Notes: generated by a model from the letters alone, not told the origin. A stretch of DNA of 46,643 bases from Pseudomonadota bacterium (GCA_018819925.1 JAHJPG010000129.1:1-46643); one strand, 5' to 3'. Shown: positions 25,227 to 34,764, counted from the first letter of the stretch. Translations and numbers: made by a program.

Positions 25227-25787
25227 ATGAGCCGACTGTCATTTTTTGCCACCATGCTGGTTTTGTGCCTGGGCGCCGCCGGAGCCGCCGGGGCCGCCAC
25301 CATGCCCATGGCCGCCAACGACCAACCCATCCATGTGGTGGCTGACAGCCTGGAGGTCGACAACAAAACCCAGGTGGCCAACTTCGTCGGCAAGGTCAAG
25401 GCGGTGCAGGGTGACGTAAAGATCACCTGCGACAAACTCAGCGTCTATTATGACCAAGAAGGCAAGGACCAGCCCAAGGCCAAGGGCGCGGCCGGCGAGG
25501 GAGTTCTGGACGGCGGCGGCAAGGTGCGCAAGGTGGTGGCCCAGGGCCACGTGAAGGTGGTGCAAAAGGACCGCATCGCCGTGGGGCGCCAGGCCACCTA
25601 CTGGGCCGGGGGCCGCAAGATGCTTCTTGAAGGCCAGGCCACGGTGTGGCGGGGCACAAACCAGATATCCGGCGAAAAGATCACCGTGTTCCTGGACCAG
25701 GACCGGGCCGTGGTCCACGGCAAGCCAGGCAAGCGCGTGTCGGTGACCATCACGCCCAAGAGCCTGGAACAGAAAGAAAAGAAGTAA
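25227..25787 (+). CDS. lptA: LPS transport periplasmic protein LptA
   Basis: 186 residues with a Sec signal peptide (MSRLSFFATMLVLCLGAAGAAGA). The OstA/LptA fold follows: VVADSLEVDNKTQVANFVGKV near residue 38, then KITCDKLSVYYDQ and EGQATVWRGTNQISGEKITVFLDQD. It bridges inner and outer membranes in LPS transport. AGAGGGTT precedes the ATG. A Lys-rich C-terminus ends 5 bases before lptB. Confidence 0.92.
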   Translation: MSRLSFFATMLVLCLGAAGAAGAATMPMAANDQPIHVVADSLEVDNKTQVANFVGKVKAVQGDVKITCDKLSVYYDQEGKDQPKAKGAAGEGVLDGGGKVRKVVAQGHVKVVQKDRIAVGRQATYWAGGRKMLLEGQATVWRGTNQISGEKITVFLDQDRAVVHGKPGKRVSVTITPKSLEQKEKK

Positions 25788-25792
25788 AATCC

Positions 25793-26515
25793 GTGCCTCG
25801 CCTGCGCCTGGAAAACCTGGTTAAGATCTACGGCGGCCGCCGGGTGGTGGACGGCGTGTCCCTGGAGTTGCGCGACCGCGAGATCGTGGGGCTGTTGGGC
25901 CCCAACGGCGCGGGCAAGACCACCTCCTTTTATATGACCGTGGGCCTCATCCGTCCCAACGAGGGTCGGGTGCTCTTGGATCAAAAGGACATCACCGAAC
26001 TGCCCATGTACCAACGCGCCCGCCTGGGCATAAGCTATCTTCCTCAAGAGCCCAGCATCTTCCGCAAGCTCACCGTGGAGGATAACGTGCGGGGCATTTT
26101 GGAAACCCTGGCGATCAGCGAGGCCGAGGAAGAGGCCCGCCTGGAGCGCCTGCTGGGCGACCTGGGGGTGGCCCACCTTCGGCATAACCGGGCTTTCAGC
26201 CTGTCGGGCGGGGAGCGCCGTCGGGTGGAGATAACCCGGCTGTTGGTGACCGAACCCAGCTTCATCCTCTTGGACGAGCCTTTCGCGGGCATCGATCCCT
26301 TGGCCGTGGCGGATTTGCAAAACATCATCCGCCAACTCAAGGACCGGGGCATCGGTATCCTAATAAGCGACCACAACGTACGCGAAACCTTGGGCGTTTG
26401 TGACCGGGCTTACATCGTAAACGCCGGAACTTTGTTGGAGGAAGGCACCCCCGAGGCCATCGCCAACAGCGAGGTGGCCCGCCGCATCTACTTGGGAGAA
26501 CAGTTTAAACTGTAA
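25793..26515 (+). CDS. lptB: LPS export ABC transporter ATP-binding protein LptB
   Basis: 240-residue ABC ATPase. Walker A is GPNGAGKTT, the Q-loop lies in YLPQEPSIFRKLTV, the signature is LSGGERRRVE, Walker B is FILLDEPFAGIDP and the switch is SDHNVRE, all typical of LptB. The open frame reaches back into lptA, but GTG at 25793 gives the family's usual N-terminus (PRLRLENLVKIYGGR) and sits 5 bases after the lptA stop. Confidence 0.96.
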   Translation: MPRLRLENLVKIYGGRRVVDGVSLELRDREIVGLLGPNGAGKTTSFYMTVGLIRPNEGRVLLDQKDITELPMYQRARLGISYLPQEPSIFRKLTVEDNVRGILETLAISEAEEEARLERLLGDLGVAHLRHNRAFSLSGGERRRVEITRLLVTEPSFILLDEPFAGIDPLAVADLQNIIRQLKDRGIGILISDHNVRETLGVCDRAYIVNAGTLLEEGTPEAIANSEVARRIYLGEQFKL

Positions 26516-26521
26516 ACCGCC

Positions 26522-28063
26522 ATGCCCTTGGAGCTCAAACAAAGCCTTAGGCTCAGTCAGCAACTGGTGATGACCCCTCAGTTGCAGCAGGCCATTAAAC
26601 TGCTGCAACTCAACCGCCTGGAGCTGGCCGACACCATCAACCAAGAACTCGAGGAAAACCCCCTGCTGGAGATCTCCGAGGAGACCACCCAGGATGCCGA
26701 GCAGGCGGAGTTGGATGCCGGCGCCGAGCCGGAAAGCGAGGCGGCCCTGCGCTCCGACGACCAGGGCACGGAGGGACAGGGCGAGGACGCCGCGGGGGGC
26801 GAAGAAGCCCCGGAGAGCCCCTCGGAGCGAGAGGTGGAGGTAGACGGCCAGATCAACGAGGACTTCGACTGGGAGAACTACCTGGGCGAGTACTCCTCCG
26901 GCGGCTCGGGTTACGAGAGCATCGTGCGCGAGGACAAGGACGCGCCGGCCTACGAAAACATGATCTCCAGTCCCCCTTCCCTGCGCGACCATCTGCTGGA
27001 GCAACTCAGCTTCACCGAGCTGGGCCCCATCGAGTTGGCCGTGGGCGAGATCATCATCGAGTCCCTGGACGCCGACGGCTACCTGATCATGGGGGCGGAG
27101 GAATTGGCCCGCGTGGCCGGCACCGACACCGAGACCGCCGAGCGCACCCTCAAGAGAATCCAGGGCTTCGACCCAACCGGCGTGGCCGCCCGGGACCTGC
27201 GGGAGTGCCTGCTAATCCAAGCGGCCGAACTATACCCTGACGATGAGTTGGTGCGGCGCATCATCTCCGATCACCTGCCCGACCTGGAGCGCCGCCGTTA
27301 CCAGGCCATCGCCAAAAAACTCAAGGTGGACATGGAAGAGGTGGCCCGGGCCCTGGAGGCCATCCAGACCCTGGACCCCCGGCCCGGCCAAGCCCTGAGC
27401 AGCGAACAGGCCCAGTACATCACGCCGGACATCTACATATACAAGGTGGACGGCGAATTCGTAATCACGCTTAACGAGGACGGCCTGCCCAAGCTGAGGG
27501 TGAACAACTTTTACCGCGAGGCGTTGGCCCTGGGCGGCGACGCCGAGGCCAAGGAGTACGTGCAGGGCAAGCTCAGGAGCGCCCTGTGGCTCATCCGCTC
27601 CATCCACCAGCGTCAGCGCACCATCTACAAGGTCACCGAGTCCATCGTCAAATTCCAGCGGGATTTTTTTGACAAGGGCATCGCCTACCTCAAGCCCTTG
27701 GTGCTTAGGGACGTGGCCGAGGACGTGGGCATGCACGAGTCCACCATCAGCCGGGTGACCACCAGCAAGTACGTGCACACTCCCCAAGGCGTGTTTGAGC
27801 TGAAGTACTTTTTCAACAGCGGCATCAACCGCTTCCAGGGTCAGGCCATGGCCTCGGAGGCGGTCAAGGAACGCATCCGGCGGATGATCGCCGGGGAAGA
27901 CACGGTTAAGCCCCTGTCCGACCAGGCCATCGCGGAGATGCTTGAGAGGGAAGACATCGACATCGCCCGGCGAACAGTGGCAAAATATAGAGAGATGTTG
28001 GGCATACTTCCCTCCTCCCGGCGGCGGCAACCCCTCAAGGCCTTGGGTAAATCCAAGGGGTAA
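26522..28063 (+). CDS. rpoN: RNA polymerase sigma-54 factor
   Basis: 513 residues. Region I is the Gln/Leu-rich N-terminus (LELKQSLRLSQQLVMTPQLQQ), region II is long and acidic (about residues 55-130), the core-binding and HTH regions follow (HESTISRVTTSKYVHTPQG), and the RpoN box is ARRTVAKYREMLGI near the C-terminus, complete. It starts 6 bases after lptB, the conserved arrangement. It is the expected partner of the NtrC-type regulator at 35333 and of the sigma-54 promoter near 36886. Confidence 0.97.
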   Translation: MPLELKQSLRLSQQLVMTPQLQQAIKLLQLNRLELADTINQELEENPLLEISEETTQDAEQAELDAGAEPESEAALRSDDQGTEGQGEDAAGGEEAPESPSEREVEVDGQINEDFDWENYLGEYSSGGSGYESIVREDKDAPAYENMISSPPSLRDHLLEQLSFTELGPIELAVGEIIIESLDADGYLIMGAEELARVAGTDTETAERTLKRIQGFDPTGVAARDLRECLLIQAAELYPDDELVRRIISDHLPDLERRRYQAIAKKLKVDMEEVARALEAIQTLDPRPGQALSSEQAQYITPDIYIYKVDGEFVITLNEDGLPKLRVNNFYREALALGGDAEAKEYVQGKLRSALWLIRSIHQRQRTIYKVTESIVKFQRDFFDKGIAYLKPLVLRDVAEDVGMHESTISRVTTSKYVHTPQGVFELKYFFNSGINRFQGQAMASEAVKERIRRMIAGEDTVKPLSDQAIAEMLEREDIDIARRTVAKYREMLGILPSSRRRQPLKALGKSKG

Positions 28064-28070
28064 AAGGGCG

Positions 28071-28099
28071 TTGACAACTCCTGGGCTGAGGGGTAAGCC
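28071..28099 (+). promoter_or_regulatory. Candidate promoter for hpf
   Basis: Perfect TTGACA (28071-28076) and a weak TAAGCC (28094-28099) with a 17-bp spacer, in the 90-base gap between rpoN and hpf. It could drive hpf-ptsN separately from the lpt-rpoN transcript. Tentative. Confidence 0.35.
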
Positions 28100-28153
28100 A
28101 CATATTCACCAATTTGGCAGCTTAGGATTTTCTTACCAAGGAGAAGGCCAAAT

Positions 28154-28696
28154 ATGCAGATCCAGGTGACCTTCCGTCACGTTGAGGCGTCCGAGGCGGT
28201 GAAGGAATACGCCCGGGACAAGGTCGGTAAGTTGCAAAAGTACCTGGACGGGCCGGTCGAGGCCGCCGTGACCTTGAGTGTGGAGAAACACCGCCACGAG
28301 GCGGACGTGAACCTCATCGCCTCGGGCATGAAGATTCACGGCCGCGAGACCACGGGCGATCTTTACTCGGCCATCGATCTGGTGATGGACAAGCTGGAAA
28401 AGCAGATCCGCCGTTACCGCGACAAGCTCAAGGACGTGGGACGCCGTTCGCGCAAGATCGGCGCGGAGCAAGCTATAAAGGTTGATATCTTCGAGGCCGA
28501 AAGCCTGCCCGAGGAAAACCCCCGCGTGATCATGAGCAAGAGCCTGACCGCCAAGCCCATGGACGCCGACGAGGCGGCCATGCAACTGGATCTTGCTGAA
28601 GACGATTTCCTGGTGTTTATAAACGAGCGCACCAAGGTGCTCAACGTTATCTATCGCCGAGCCGACGGAAACTTCGGCCTCATCGAGCCGCAGTAA
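28154..28696 (+). CDS. hpf: Long-form ribosome hibernation-promoting factor
   Basis: 180 residues: the N-terminal S30AE domain (MQIQVTFRHVEASEAVKEYARDK as landmark; KHRHEADVNLIASG), a linker, and the C-terminal dimerisation domain (LAEDDFLVFINERTKVLNVIYRR) that defines the long form. Long HPF dimerises 70S ribosomes into 100S particles in slow growth. AAGGAGAAGGCCAAAT precedes the ATG. ptsN follows after 18 bases. Confidence 0.94.
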   Translation: MQIQVTFRHVEASEAVKEYARDKVGKLQKYLDGPVEAAVTLSVEKHRHEADVNLIASGMKIHGRETTGDLYSAIDLVMDKLEKQIRRYRDKLKDVGRRSRKIGAEQAIKVDIFEAESLPEENPRVIMSKSLTAKPMDADEAAMQLDLAEDDFLVFINERTKVLNVIYRRADGNFGLIEPQ

Positions 28697-28714
28697 TATA
28701 GAGGGTTCCGCCGG

Positions 28715-29176
28715 ATGAAGCTTACGGACATATTGACTAGTGATCAGGTGGTGGCCGACCTGGGCGGCCGTGGCAAACGCGCGATCATGGAAGAACTCTG
28801 CCGCCCCCTGGTGACCAGCCATCCCCAACTGGAGACTGGCAAACTCATGGAGGTGCTGGTGGAGCGGGAAAAGCTCGGCTCCACGGGCATTGGTGACGGC
28901 ATCGCCATTCCCCACGGCAAAATGGTGGGGCTGGACACGCTGTTGCTCTCCTTCGGGCGTTCCCGGGCCGGGGTGGATTTCGACTCCCTGGACGGCAAAC
29001 CCGCCCATTTGTTTTTCCTGGTGGTGGCCCCGGACAACAGCGCCGGCACCCACCTGAAGGCCTTGGCCCGCATCAGCCGCCTTCTCAAGAGCAACTCGGT
29101 GCGTCAGCAGCTCATGGAAGCGGCCGACGCCCGCGAAATTTACGAAATCATCGAATCGCAGGACGAGGAGTTCTAG
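28715..29176 (+). CDS. ptsN: PTS IIA-Ntr protein (PtsN-like)
   Basis: 153-residue EIIA of the fructose/nitrogen type. The phospho-histidine is H67 in GIGDGIAIPHGKM. In the nitrogen PTS it is phosphorylated by PtsO/NPr and regulates rather than transports. Its place behind rpoN and hpf is the classic context. The next gene, rapZ, is 162 bases away. Confidence 0.93.
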   Translation: MKLTDILTSDQVVADLGGRGKRAIMEELCRPLVTSHPQLETGKLMEVLVEREKLGSTGIGDGIAIPHGKMVGLDTLLLSFGRSRAGVDFDSLDGKPAHLFFLVVAPDNSAGTHLKALARISRLLKSNSVRQQLMEAADAREIYEIIESQDEEF

Positions 29177-29338
29177 CCCTGACAGTCAGGTCTAGCGGCG
29201 GCGCCAAGCCGTCACCAGCACCAACTAGGCCGCCGCCTGTTCAGGCGCCCGGCCTTTGGGGATGCTTGGATCAGGAGCGGACTCACGGCTGACAATCCTG
29301 AAATCGACACCACCGGCCTCGCGCCCGGCGCCCGCTTC

Positions 29339-30190
29339 GTGGTGATTACCGGCCTTTCCGGCACTGGTAAATCCACTGCCCTCAAGGCCTTGGAAGACCT
29401 CGGTTTCTACGCGGTGGACAACTTGCCGGTGGGGCTCTTGCCCGCCTTTGTCAAGCTGCCCCTGCGTCACGTGGGCGAATCCTTCCAGGCCGCCCTGGTC
29501 ATAGATGTGCGAGCCCACGACTTTGTGGAGCGTTTCCCCCCCACCTATCTGCGCCTGGCCAACCAAGGCCATAACCTTGAGCTTTTATACCTGGAAGCCA
29601 GCGACGAAGTGCTCATCCGCCGTTTTTCCCAGACCCGGCGGCAGCACCCCCTTTCGGGCCGGGATGGCTCGCTGCGCGAGGGCCTGGAACGGGAGCGGGC
29701 CCTGCTTCGTCCGGTCAAGGAAATGGCCAACCAGATCATCGACACCAGCCGCTTCACGGTGCATGACCTTCGGCAGGAGGTGTTGAACCTCTACAGTCAA
29801 GGCGGCAAGCCGGCCCGCATGCAGCTGAACCTCATCACTTTTGGCTACAAGTACGGGCTGCCTCAAGAGGCCGACCTGGTCATGGACGTGCGCTTTTTGG
29901 ATAATCCCTACTTTGTGGATGACTTGCGCAACCTTGACGGCCGTGATCTCCGAGTGGTAGATTTTATATTCAAAAAAGAGGGTTCCGGGGAATTTCTTAA
30001 AAAATTCAAGGAGCTGCTGGAGTTTCTCATCCCCGCCTATCAACGGGAGGGGAAAACCCAGTTGACGGTGGCTTTCGGCTGCACCGGCGGGCACCACCGC
30101 TCCGTGGCCGTGGCCGAATGGCTACTCCGGGAGCTCAAGGCTCACGGCGTACGCCTGACCCTTCGCCACCGCGACATTGCCATGGAATAG
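29339..30190 (+). CDS. rapZ: RapZ-like RNase adapter / P-loop nucleotide-binding protein
   Basis: 283 residues. The N-terminal Walker A (GLSGTGKSTAL) is followed by LEDLGFYAVDNLPVGLL, DVRAHDFVERF and the C-terminal FGCTGGHHRSVAVAEWL, all RapZ/YvcJ hallmarks. In E. coli RapZ senses GlcN6P and steers RNase E to the GlmZ sRNA; that role is not assured here. GTG at 29339 is used because no other start codon exists before the first conserved strand. Shine-Dalgarno support is weak. The 162 bases upstream hold a short palindrome (29178-29190) and a GC-rich inverted repeat (around 29195-29235). Confidence 0.9.
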   Translation: MVITGLSGTGKSTALKALEDLGFYAVDNLPVGLLPAFVKLPLRHVGESFQAALVIDVRAHDFVERFPPTYLRLANQGHNLELLYLEASDEVLIRRFSQTRRQHPLSGRDGSLREGLERERALLRPVKEMANQIIDTSRFTVHDLRQEVLNLYSQGGKPARMQLNLITFGYKYGLPQEADLVMDVRFLDNPYFVDDLRNLDGRDLRVVDFIFKKEGSGEFLKKFKELLEFLIPAYQREGKTQLTVAFGCTGGHHRSVAVAEWLLRELKAHGVRLTLRHRDIAME

Positions 30191-30194
30191 GAAT

Positions 30195-30593
30195 TTGATA
30201 GGACTAGTTATAATCACCCACGCCCGTTTGGGCCGGGAGTTGGTTAACGCGGCCGAGTTCATCCTGGGCAAGGTGGAGCAGGTGGCCACGGTTTCGGTGG
30301 ACTCCGACACCGCGGCTGAGAGCCTGCACAGCCGCCTGGAGGCGGCCCTGGCCAAGGTTGATTCGGGCAAAGGCGTCCTGATCCTCACCGACATGTTCGG
30401 CGGTTCCCCCAACAACATCTCTCTGGCTTTTTTGGATGAGGGCCGCCGCGAAGTGGTCACGGGGGTCAACCTGCCCATGCTCATCAAAGCCGCCACCAGC
30501 CGTGAAAACACCAGCCTGGCCCAATTGGCTCATACTGTCTGCGAGGCCGGCCGTGACAGCATTTCCGCCGCCGGCGAGTTGCTCTCTACCTGA
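30195..30593 (+). CDS. PTS mannose-type EIIA domain protein
   Basis: 132-residue EIIA-Man. The phospho-histidine is H9 in LVIITHARLGREL; GVLILTDMFGGSPNN and EVVTGVNLPMLIKA are typical. TTG at 30195 is chosen over the TTG at 30177 because it gives the family's normal start and has AGGAAT just upstream. It starts 4 bases after the rapZ stop. EIIB/C/D transport subunits are absent, so a regulatory role within the nitrogen PTS is likely. Confidence 0.9.
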   Translation: MIGLVIITHARLGRELVNAAEFILGKVEQVATVSVDSDTAAESLHSRLEAALAKVDSGKGVLILTDMFGGSPNNISLAFLDEGRREVVTGVNLPMLIKAATSRENTSLAQLAHTVCEAGRDSISAAGELLST

Positions 30594-31053
30594 GGTATCG
30601 CCACCGCCAGGTCTGCAAGTTGAGATCCGGCCTCTGGCCCAGGAACACCTGGACCAGGTGGCGGCCATTGAACAGGCCTGCTTTAGCAATCCGTGGTCCT
30701 GCGGGCTTTTTCTTGAAGAGCTGCGCATGCCCCTGGCCATGGACCGCGTGGTCCTGGTGGACGGCCAAGTCGCGGCTTACTGTTGCCTGTGGCTGGTGGC
30801 TGGCGAGGCCCAGGTGCAAAACCTTGCGGTTCATCCCGCCTTTCAGCGGCGTGGCATGGGAAAGTTCTTTTTAATCCAGGTATTGTCCCAGGCCCGCGCC
30901 GCCGGGGCCACCCGGGCGAGCCTGGAGGTGCGGGACGGCAATCTTGCCGCTTTATACTTGTACCAATCCTTGGGGTTTTGCCTGGAAGGCCGGCGGCCAC
31001 GCTACTACCAGCCTGAAGGGAAAGACGCCCTCTTGCTGGGGCGAAACCTGTAG
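30553..31053 (+). CDS. rimI: GNAT N-acetyltransferase, RimI-like
   Basis: The GNAT fold is clear: IRPLAQEHLDQVAAIEQACF, NLAVHPAFQRRGMGKFFL (acetyl-CoA-binding RxxGxG) and LEVRDGNLAALYLYQSLGF, the pattern of RimI, which acetylates the N-terminus of ribosomal protein S18. The start is uncertain. GTG at 30553 has GAGG 6 bases upstream and would overlap the EIIA gene by 41 bases, giving 166 residues. A later non-standard start (CTG at 30613) would give a more usual length. Confidence 0.85.
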   Translation: MTAFPPPASCSLPEVSPPPGLQVEIRPLAQEHLDQVAAIEQACFSNPWSCGLFLEELRMPLAMDRVVLVDGQVAAYCCLWLVAGEAQVQNLAVHPAFQRRGMGKFFLIQVLSQARAAGATRASLEVRDGNLAALYLYQSLGFCLEGRRPRYYQPEGKDALLLGRNL

Positions 31054-31083
31054 CACCGATCGGCTCCAGAATTGGGAAAAGCC

Positions 31084-31112
31084 TTGACCCCGCCTCTGGC
31101 TACGTTTAATTT
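31084..31112 (+). promoter_or_regulatory. Candidate sigma-70 promoter upstream of gap
   Basis: TTGACC (31084-31089) and TAATTT (31107-31112) with a 17-bp spacer. The predicted leader is about 170 nt and contains the hairpin CCCGGG-CTTAGT-CCCGGG (31203-31220). The -10 is weak. Confidence 0.4.
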
Positions 31113-31290
31113 AAAGCTATGGAGCGCGGCCCTTTGAAAAGGTTATCGCTTCCTTAGGCCGTTTTTTCTGGGCGGCCACAAGAACCTAGCTGGCTCCTTA
31201 TTCCCGGGCTTAGTCCCGGGGAGTTCGTTGGGGCCCGACTTACACTTAGAGCAACCCAAGCCACGCAAACCCTAAGGAGGTGCTGGGGCT

Positions 31291-32298
31291 ATGGCGGTTA
31301 AAGTCGGCATAAACGGTTTTGGACGCATCGGGCGCTTGGCCACCCGCATTCTGGGCCAGGGACATTCTGATCTGGAGCTGGTGGCGGTGAACGCCCGGGC
31401 GGATACGGCCCAACTGGCACACCTTTTAAAATACGATTCCGTGCATCGCGCTTACGACCGCGAGGTAAGCCACGAGGGCGACGAGCTGATCATCGCCGGC
31501 AAGCGGGTGATGGTAACCCGCCAAGCCAATCCCCAGGAATGCCTCTGGGGGCAGATGGGGGCCGAACTGATCCTGGAAACCACCGGCAAGTTCAAAATGC
31601 GGGCGGAAAACCTGGGACACATCCAGGCAGGAGCCAGCAAGGTGGTCATGGGCGCGCCAGGCAAGGACCCGGACGTGACCATAGTAATGGGGGTCAACGA
31701 CGGCATTTACGATCCGGCCCGGCATCAGGTCGTTTCCAACGCCTCCTGCACCACCAACTGCCTGGCTCCGGTGGCCAAGGTGCTCAACGATTCCTTCGGC
31801 ATCGAGCACGGCCTGATGACCACGACCCATGCCTACACCATGAGCCAGCGCATTCTGGACGGCAGCTCCAAGGACATACGGCGGGCCCGGGCCGCGGCCA
31901 TGAGCATGATACCCACCACCACCGGCGCGGCCAAGGCCGTGTCCGTGGTAATCCCCGAACTGAAGGGCAAACTGGACGGCTTCTCCATCCGGGTTCCCAC
32001 TCCGGACGTGTCCCTGGTGGACCTCACCTGCCGCCTGGGCCGCGACATAAACGCCGAGGAAGTCAATAACGCCTTGCGCGCCGCGGCGGACGGTCCCATG
32101 AAGGGTTACCTCATGGTCACCGACGTGCCCCTGGTGTCGGTGGACTACACCGGTTGCCCCTACTCTTCGGTGGTGGACGCCCCCCTGACTCAGGTCATCG
32201 GAGCGCGCATGGTAAAGGTTTTGTCTTGGTACGACAATGAGATGGGCTATACCTCACGTCTGGTGGACCTGGCGGCCATGGTGGCCTGGAGCATGTAG
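31291..32298 (+). CDS. gap: Type I glyceraldehyde-3-phosphate dehydrogenase
   Basis: 335 residues. The Rossmann start is VGINGFGRIGRLATR; the catalytic cysteine is C153 in SNASCTTNCLAPV. The histidine in TTTHAYT and the SWYDNEMGY C-terminal motif are in place. It catalyses the phosphorylating oxidation of GAP. AAGGAGGTGCTGGGGCT precedes the ATG. It heads a gap-pgk-tpiA-secG cluster. Confidence 0.97.
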   Translation: MAVKVGINGFGRIGRLATRILGQGHSDLELVAVNARADTAQLAHLLKYDSVHRAYDREVSHEGDELIIAGKRVMVTRQANPQECLWGQMGAELILETTGKFKMRAENLGHIQAGASKVVMGAPGKDPDVTIVMGVNDGIYDPARHQVVSNASCTTNCLAPVAKVLNDSFGIEHGLMTTTHAYTMSQRILDGSSKDIRRARAAAMSMIPTTTGAAKAVSVVIPELKGKLDGFSIRVPTPDVSLVDLTCRLGRDINAEEVNNALRAAADGPMKGYLMVTDVPLVSVDYTGCPYSSVVDAPLTQVIGARMVKVLSWYDNEMGYTSRLVDLAAMVAWSM

Positions 32299-32389
32299 AT
32301 TAGCCCCTTTAGTGCTGATTGAAAACAGGCGCGGCGGCAAGCGGAGGGGCTGGTCCGCCGCCACCTGATTGGGGTGGAGGGTTGCAAGC

Positions 32390-33601
32390 GTGAAATACAT
32401 CAATCAATTGGACTTGGCGGGCAAGCGGGTGTTGATCCGGGTGGACTTTAACGTGCCCCTGGACGAAGAAGGCAATATTACCGATGACAACCGCATCCGG
32501 GCCGCCCTACCCACCATCAACTATGCCCTGGACGAGGACGCCAAGGTCATCGTGGCCAGCCATATGGGCCGTCCCAAGGGCAAGCGGATGGAAGAGTTCT
32601 CCATGGCCCCGGTGGCTCGCCGCCTGGGCCGCCTGCTCAAAAAAGAAGTGATCATGGCCCCGGATTGCGTGGGCCCGGAAGTGGATGAACTTATCCGCGC
32701 CATGAAGCCCGGCCAAGTGGTGATGTTGGAAAACCTGCGTTTTCACAAGGGCGAAACCGACAACGACCCGGAGTTCGGCAAGGCCCTGGGCTCTCTGTGC
32801 GACGTCTACGTGGACGACGCCTTTGCCGTGGCCCACCGGGAAAATGCCTCGGTGGTGGCGATAGTTGATTTCGTGCCGGAGAGCGTGGCCGGCTTCACCA
32901 TGAAAAAGGAGTTGGACTACTTCCGTCGGTCCATGATCGACCCGGCCCGTCCCCTGGCAGCGGTGCTGGGCGGGGCAAAGGCCATGACCAAGCTGCCGGC
33001 CCTGGAAAACCTCATGGAGCACGCCGACAAGATCATCATCGGCGGAGCCATGGCCAACACCTTTTTGATGGGTGTGGGCATCGACGTTGGTAAGAGCCTT
33101 TACGAGCCGGAACTGGTGCCCGTGGCCAACGTGCTGCTCAAAAACGCCAAGGCCGCCGGGGTGAAGATGTACATTCCGGTGGACTGCGTGGTGGCCGACC
33201 GCTTTGACCGCAAGGCCGAAACCAAGCTGGTAACCGTGCAGGACGTTCCCAAGGAATGGATGATCATGGACATCGGCCCCGCCACCAGCCTGCTCTACCG
33301 CGAGGCTCTAAGGGACTGCAAGACCATCATCTGGAACGGGCCCATGGGGGCCTTTGAGATGGACGCATTTTCCCGGGGCACCTACAACATGGTCTCCACC
33401 GTAGCCCAGACCTACGCCCTTACCATCATCGGCGGCGGCGACACCGACGTGGCGGTGAGCAACGCCGGAGAAACCGAGAACATCAGCTATATATCCACCG
33501 GTGGTGGGGCTTTCTTGGCCCTTCTGACCGGGGAGGTGCTGCCCGCGGTGGAGGCCTTGGGCGGTTACACCGGCCTGGAAAACGGCGGCCACGCCTACTA
33601 G
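32390..33601 (+). CDS. pgk: Phosphoglycerate kinase
   Basis: 403 residues. Landmarks are [59 protein letters not shown] and the nucleotide-binding IIGGGDT near the end. GTG at 32390 is chosen over upstream in-frame codons because GGAGGG lies 8 bases before it and it gives the standard VKYINQLDL start. A 7-bp inverted repeat (GCGGCGG 32331-32337, CCGCCGC 32355-32361) lies in the gap after gap. Confidence 0.97.
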   Translation: MKYINQLDLAGKRVLIRVDFNVPLDEEGNITDDNRIRAALPTINYALDEDAKVIVASHMGRPKGKRMEEFSMAPVARRLGRLLKKEVIMAPDCVGPEVDELIRAMKPGQVVMLENLRFHKGETDNDPEFGKALGSLCDVYVDDAFAVAHRENASVVAIVDFVPESVAGFTMKKELDYFRRSMIDPARPLAAVLGGAKAMTKLPALENLMEHADKIIIGGAMANTFLMGVGIDVGKSLYEPELVPVANVLLKNAKAAGVKMYIPVDCVVADRFDRKAETKLVTVQDVPKEWMIMDIGPATSLLYREALRDCKTIIWNGPMGAFEMDAFSRGTYNMVSTVAQTYALTIIGGGDTDVAVSNAGETENISYISTGGGAFLALLTGEVLPAVEALGGYTGLENGGHAY

Positions 33602-33617
33602 CCCGCGAGGAGAAAAC

Positions 33618-34370
33618 ATGTCCCGCAGACCCATGATCGCCGGAAACTGGAAGCTGAACCTCACTGTGGAAGAGGCGGTGTCCCTGGCGGGAGAGATCGC
33701 CTCGGGCCTCATGCGCGATGATTTGGACGTGTTGGTTATTCCAGGGTTTTTGGCCCTAGAACCGGTGGCGCTTTCGCTTTCCTCCAGCCCGGTCCTGGTA
33801 GGCGGGCAAAACTTGTTCTGGCAGGAGCAAGGCGCCTACACCGGAGAAGTCAGCGGGCCGCAGCTAAAGGCGGCCGGCGCCCGTTATGTGTTGGTGGGCC
33901 ACAGCGAACGGCGGCAATACTTCGGAGAAACCGAAAAGACCTGCCGGCTGCGCCTGGAGGCCGCCCTGAAAGCCGGACTGCGCCCCATACTCTGTGTGGG
34001 CGAGACCCGGGACGAGCGCGAGTCCGGGCAGACCGAAGGCGTTGTGGAAAGCCAGTTGGCCGGAGCCCTGGCCGGTCTGAGCGCCGGGGAGATGGCCGAG
34101 GTCACTATCGCCTACGAACCGGTGTGGGCCATTGGCACCGGCCTGACCGCCTCCGAGGAGCAGGCCAACCAGGCGCACGCATATATACGGGGTTGGATAG
34201 GCTCCCGATTTGACAAACTAGTTGCGAATTCTACCGGAATCCTGTATGGAGGTAGTGTCAAGTCGGCCAACGCGGCCGGCCTTTTACATCAACCCGAAGT
34301 GGATGGGGCCCTGGTGGGCGGCGCGTCTCTGAGCGCCGAAAGTTTCCTGGGCATCATCCAAGCGGCTTAG
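33618..34370 (+). CDS. tpiA: Triosephosphate isomerase
   Basis: 250 residues, TIM barrel. Active-site landmarks: AGNWKLN (Lys), GHSERRQYFGET (His), AYEPVWAIGTG (Glu and loop 6) and YGGSVKSANA. AGGAGAAAAC precedes the ATG, 16 bases after pgk. It completes the triose section of glycolysis/gluconeogenesis with gap and pgk. Confidence 0.97.
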   Translation: MSRRPMIAGNWKLNLTVEEAVSLAGEIASGLMRDDLDVLVIPGFLALEPVALSLSSSPVLVGGQNLFWQEQGAYTGEVSGPQLKAAGARYVLVGHSERRQYFGETEKTCRLRLEAALKAGLRPILCVGETRDERESGQTEGVVESQLAGALAGLSAGEMAEVTIAYEPVWAIGTGLTASEEQANQAHAYIRGWIGSRFDKLVANSTGILYGGSVKSANAAGLLHQPEVDGALVGGASLSAESFLGIIQAA

Positions 34371-34382
34371 AGAAAAAATACC

Positions 34383-34733
34383 ATGACCACGGTTACTCTG
34401 ATCATCCATCTGCTGGCCAGCATCACCCTGGTTCTGGTGGTTCTGTTGCAGACCGGCAAGGGCGCGTCGGTTGGCGCGGCCTTTGGCGGCGCTTCACAGA
34501 CTGTGTTCGGCAGCGCCGGCGCTGCTACTTTCTTGAGCAAATTGACCACGGTGGTGGCCATCGTGTTCATGCTCACCTCTCTGGGCCTGGCCGTTTTCGG
34601 TCACAGCGGCGGGGGACCCTCCTCGGTTATGCAGGGAAGCACGGCGGCCCCGGCGGCCAAGACCGCGCCGGCCCCGGCCAAGCCCGCCCCCCCCGCTCCG
34701 GCCAAAAACGCACCCGCGCCTGCGGCCAACTAG
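34383..34733 (+). CDS. secG: Preprotein translocase subunit SecG
   Basis: 116 residues with two membrane helices (about 5-22 and 52-70), joined by the conserved KGASVGAAFGGASQTVFGS loop. The C-terminus is a long Ala/Pro/Lys tail (about residues 85-116), longer than the E. coli form and typical of many deltaproteobacteria. It follows tpiA as in many genomes. The tRNA gene is 31 bases downstream. Confidence 0.94.
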   Translation: MTTVTLIIHLLASITLVLVVLLQTGKGASVGAAFGGASQTVFGSAGAATFLSKLTTVVAIVFMLTSLGLAVFGHSGGGPSSVMQGSTAAPAAKTAPAPAKPAPPAPAKNAPAPAAN

Positions 34734-34745
34734 GGCCTTTAGCGG

Positions 34746-34751
34746 TATAAT
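34746..34751 (+). promoter_or_regulatory. -10 element upstream of tRNA-Leu
   Basis: Perfect TATAAT, 13 bases before the mature tRNA. No good -35 is seen 16-18 bp upstream, so the tRNA may also be read from the secG transcript. Confidence 0.35.
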
Positions 34752-34764
34752 CATGATCGTCGTT

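Noticed and set aside
28117-28135. Sigma-54-like TTGGCAG upstream of hpf
   Set aside because: The -24 half is present, but no GC occurs 10 bp after the GG, so the -12 element is missing.
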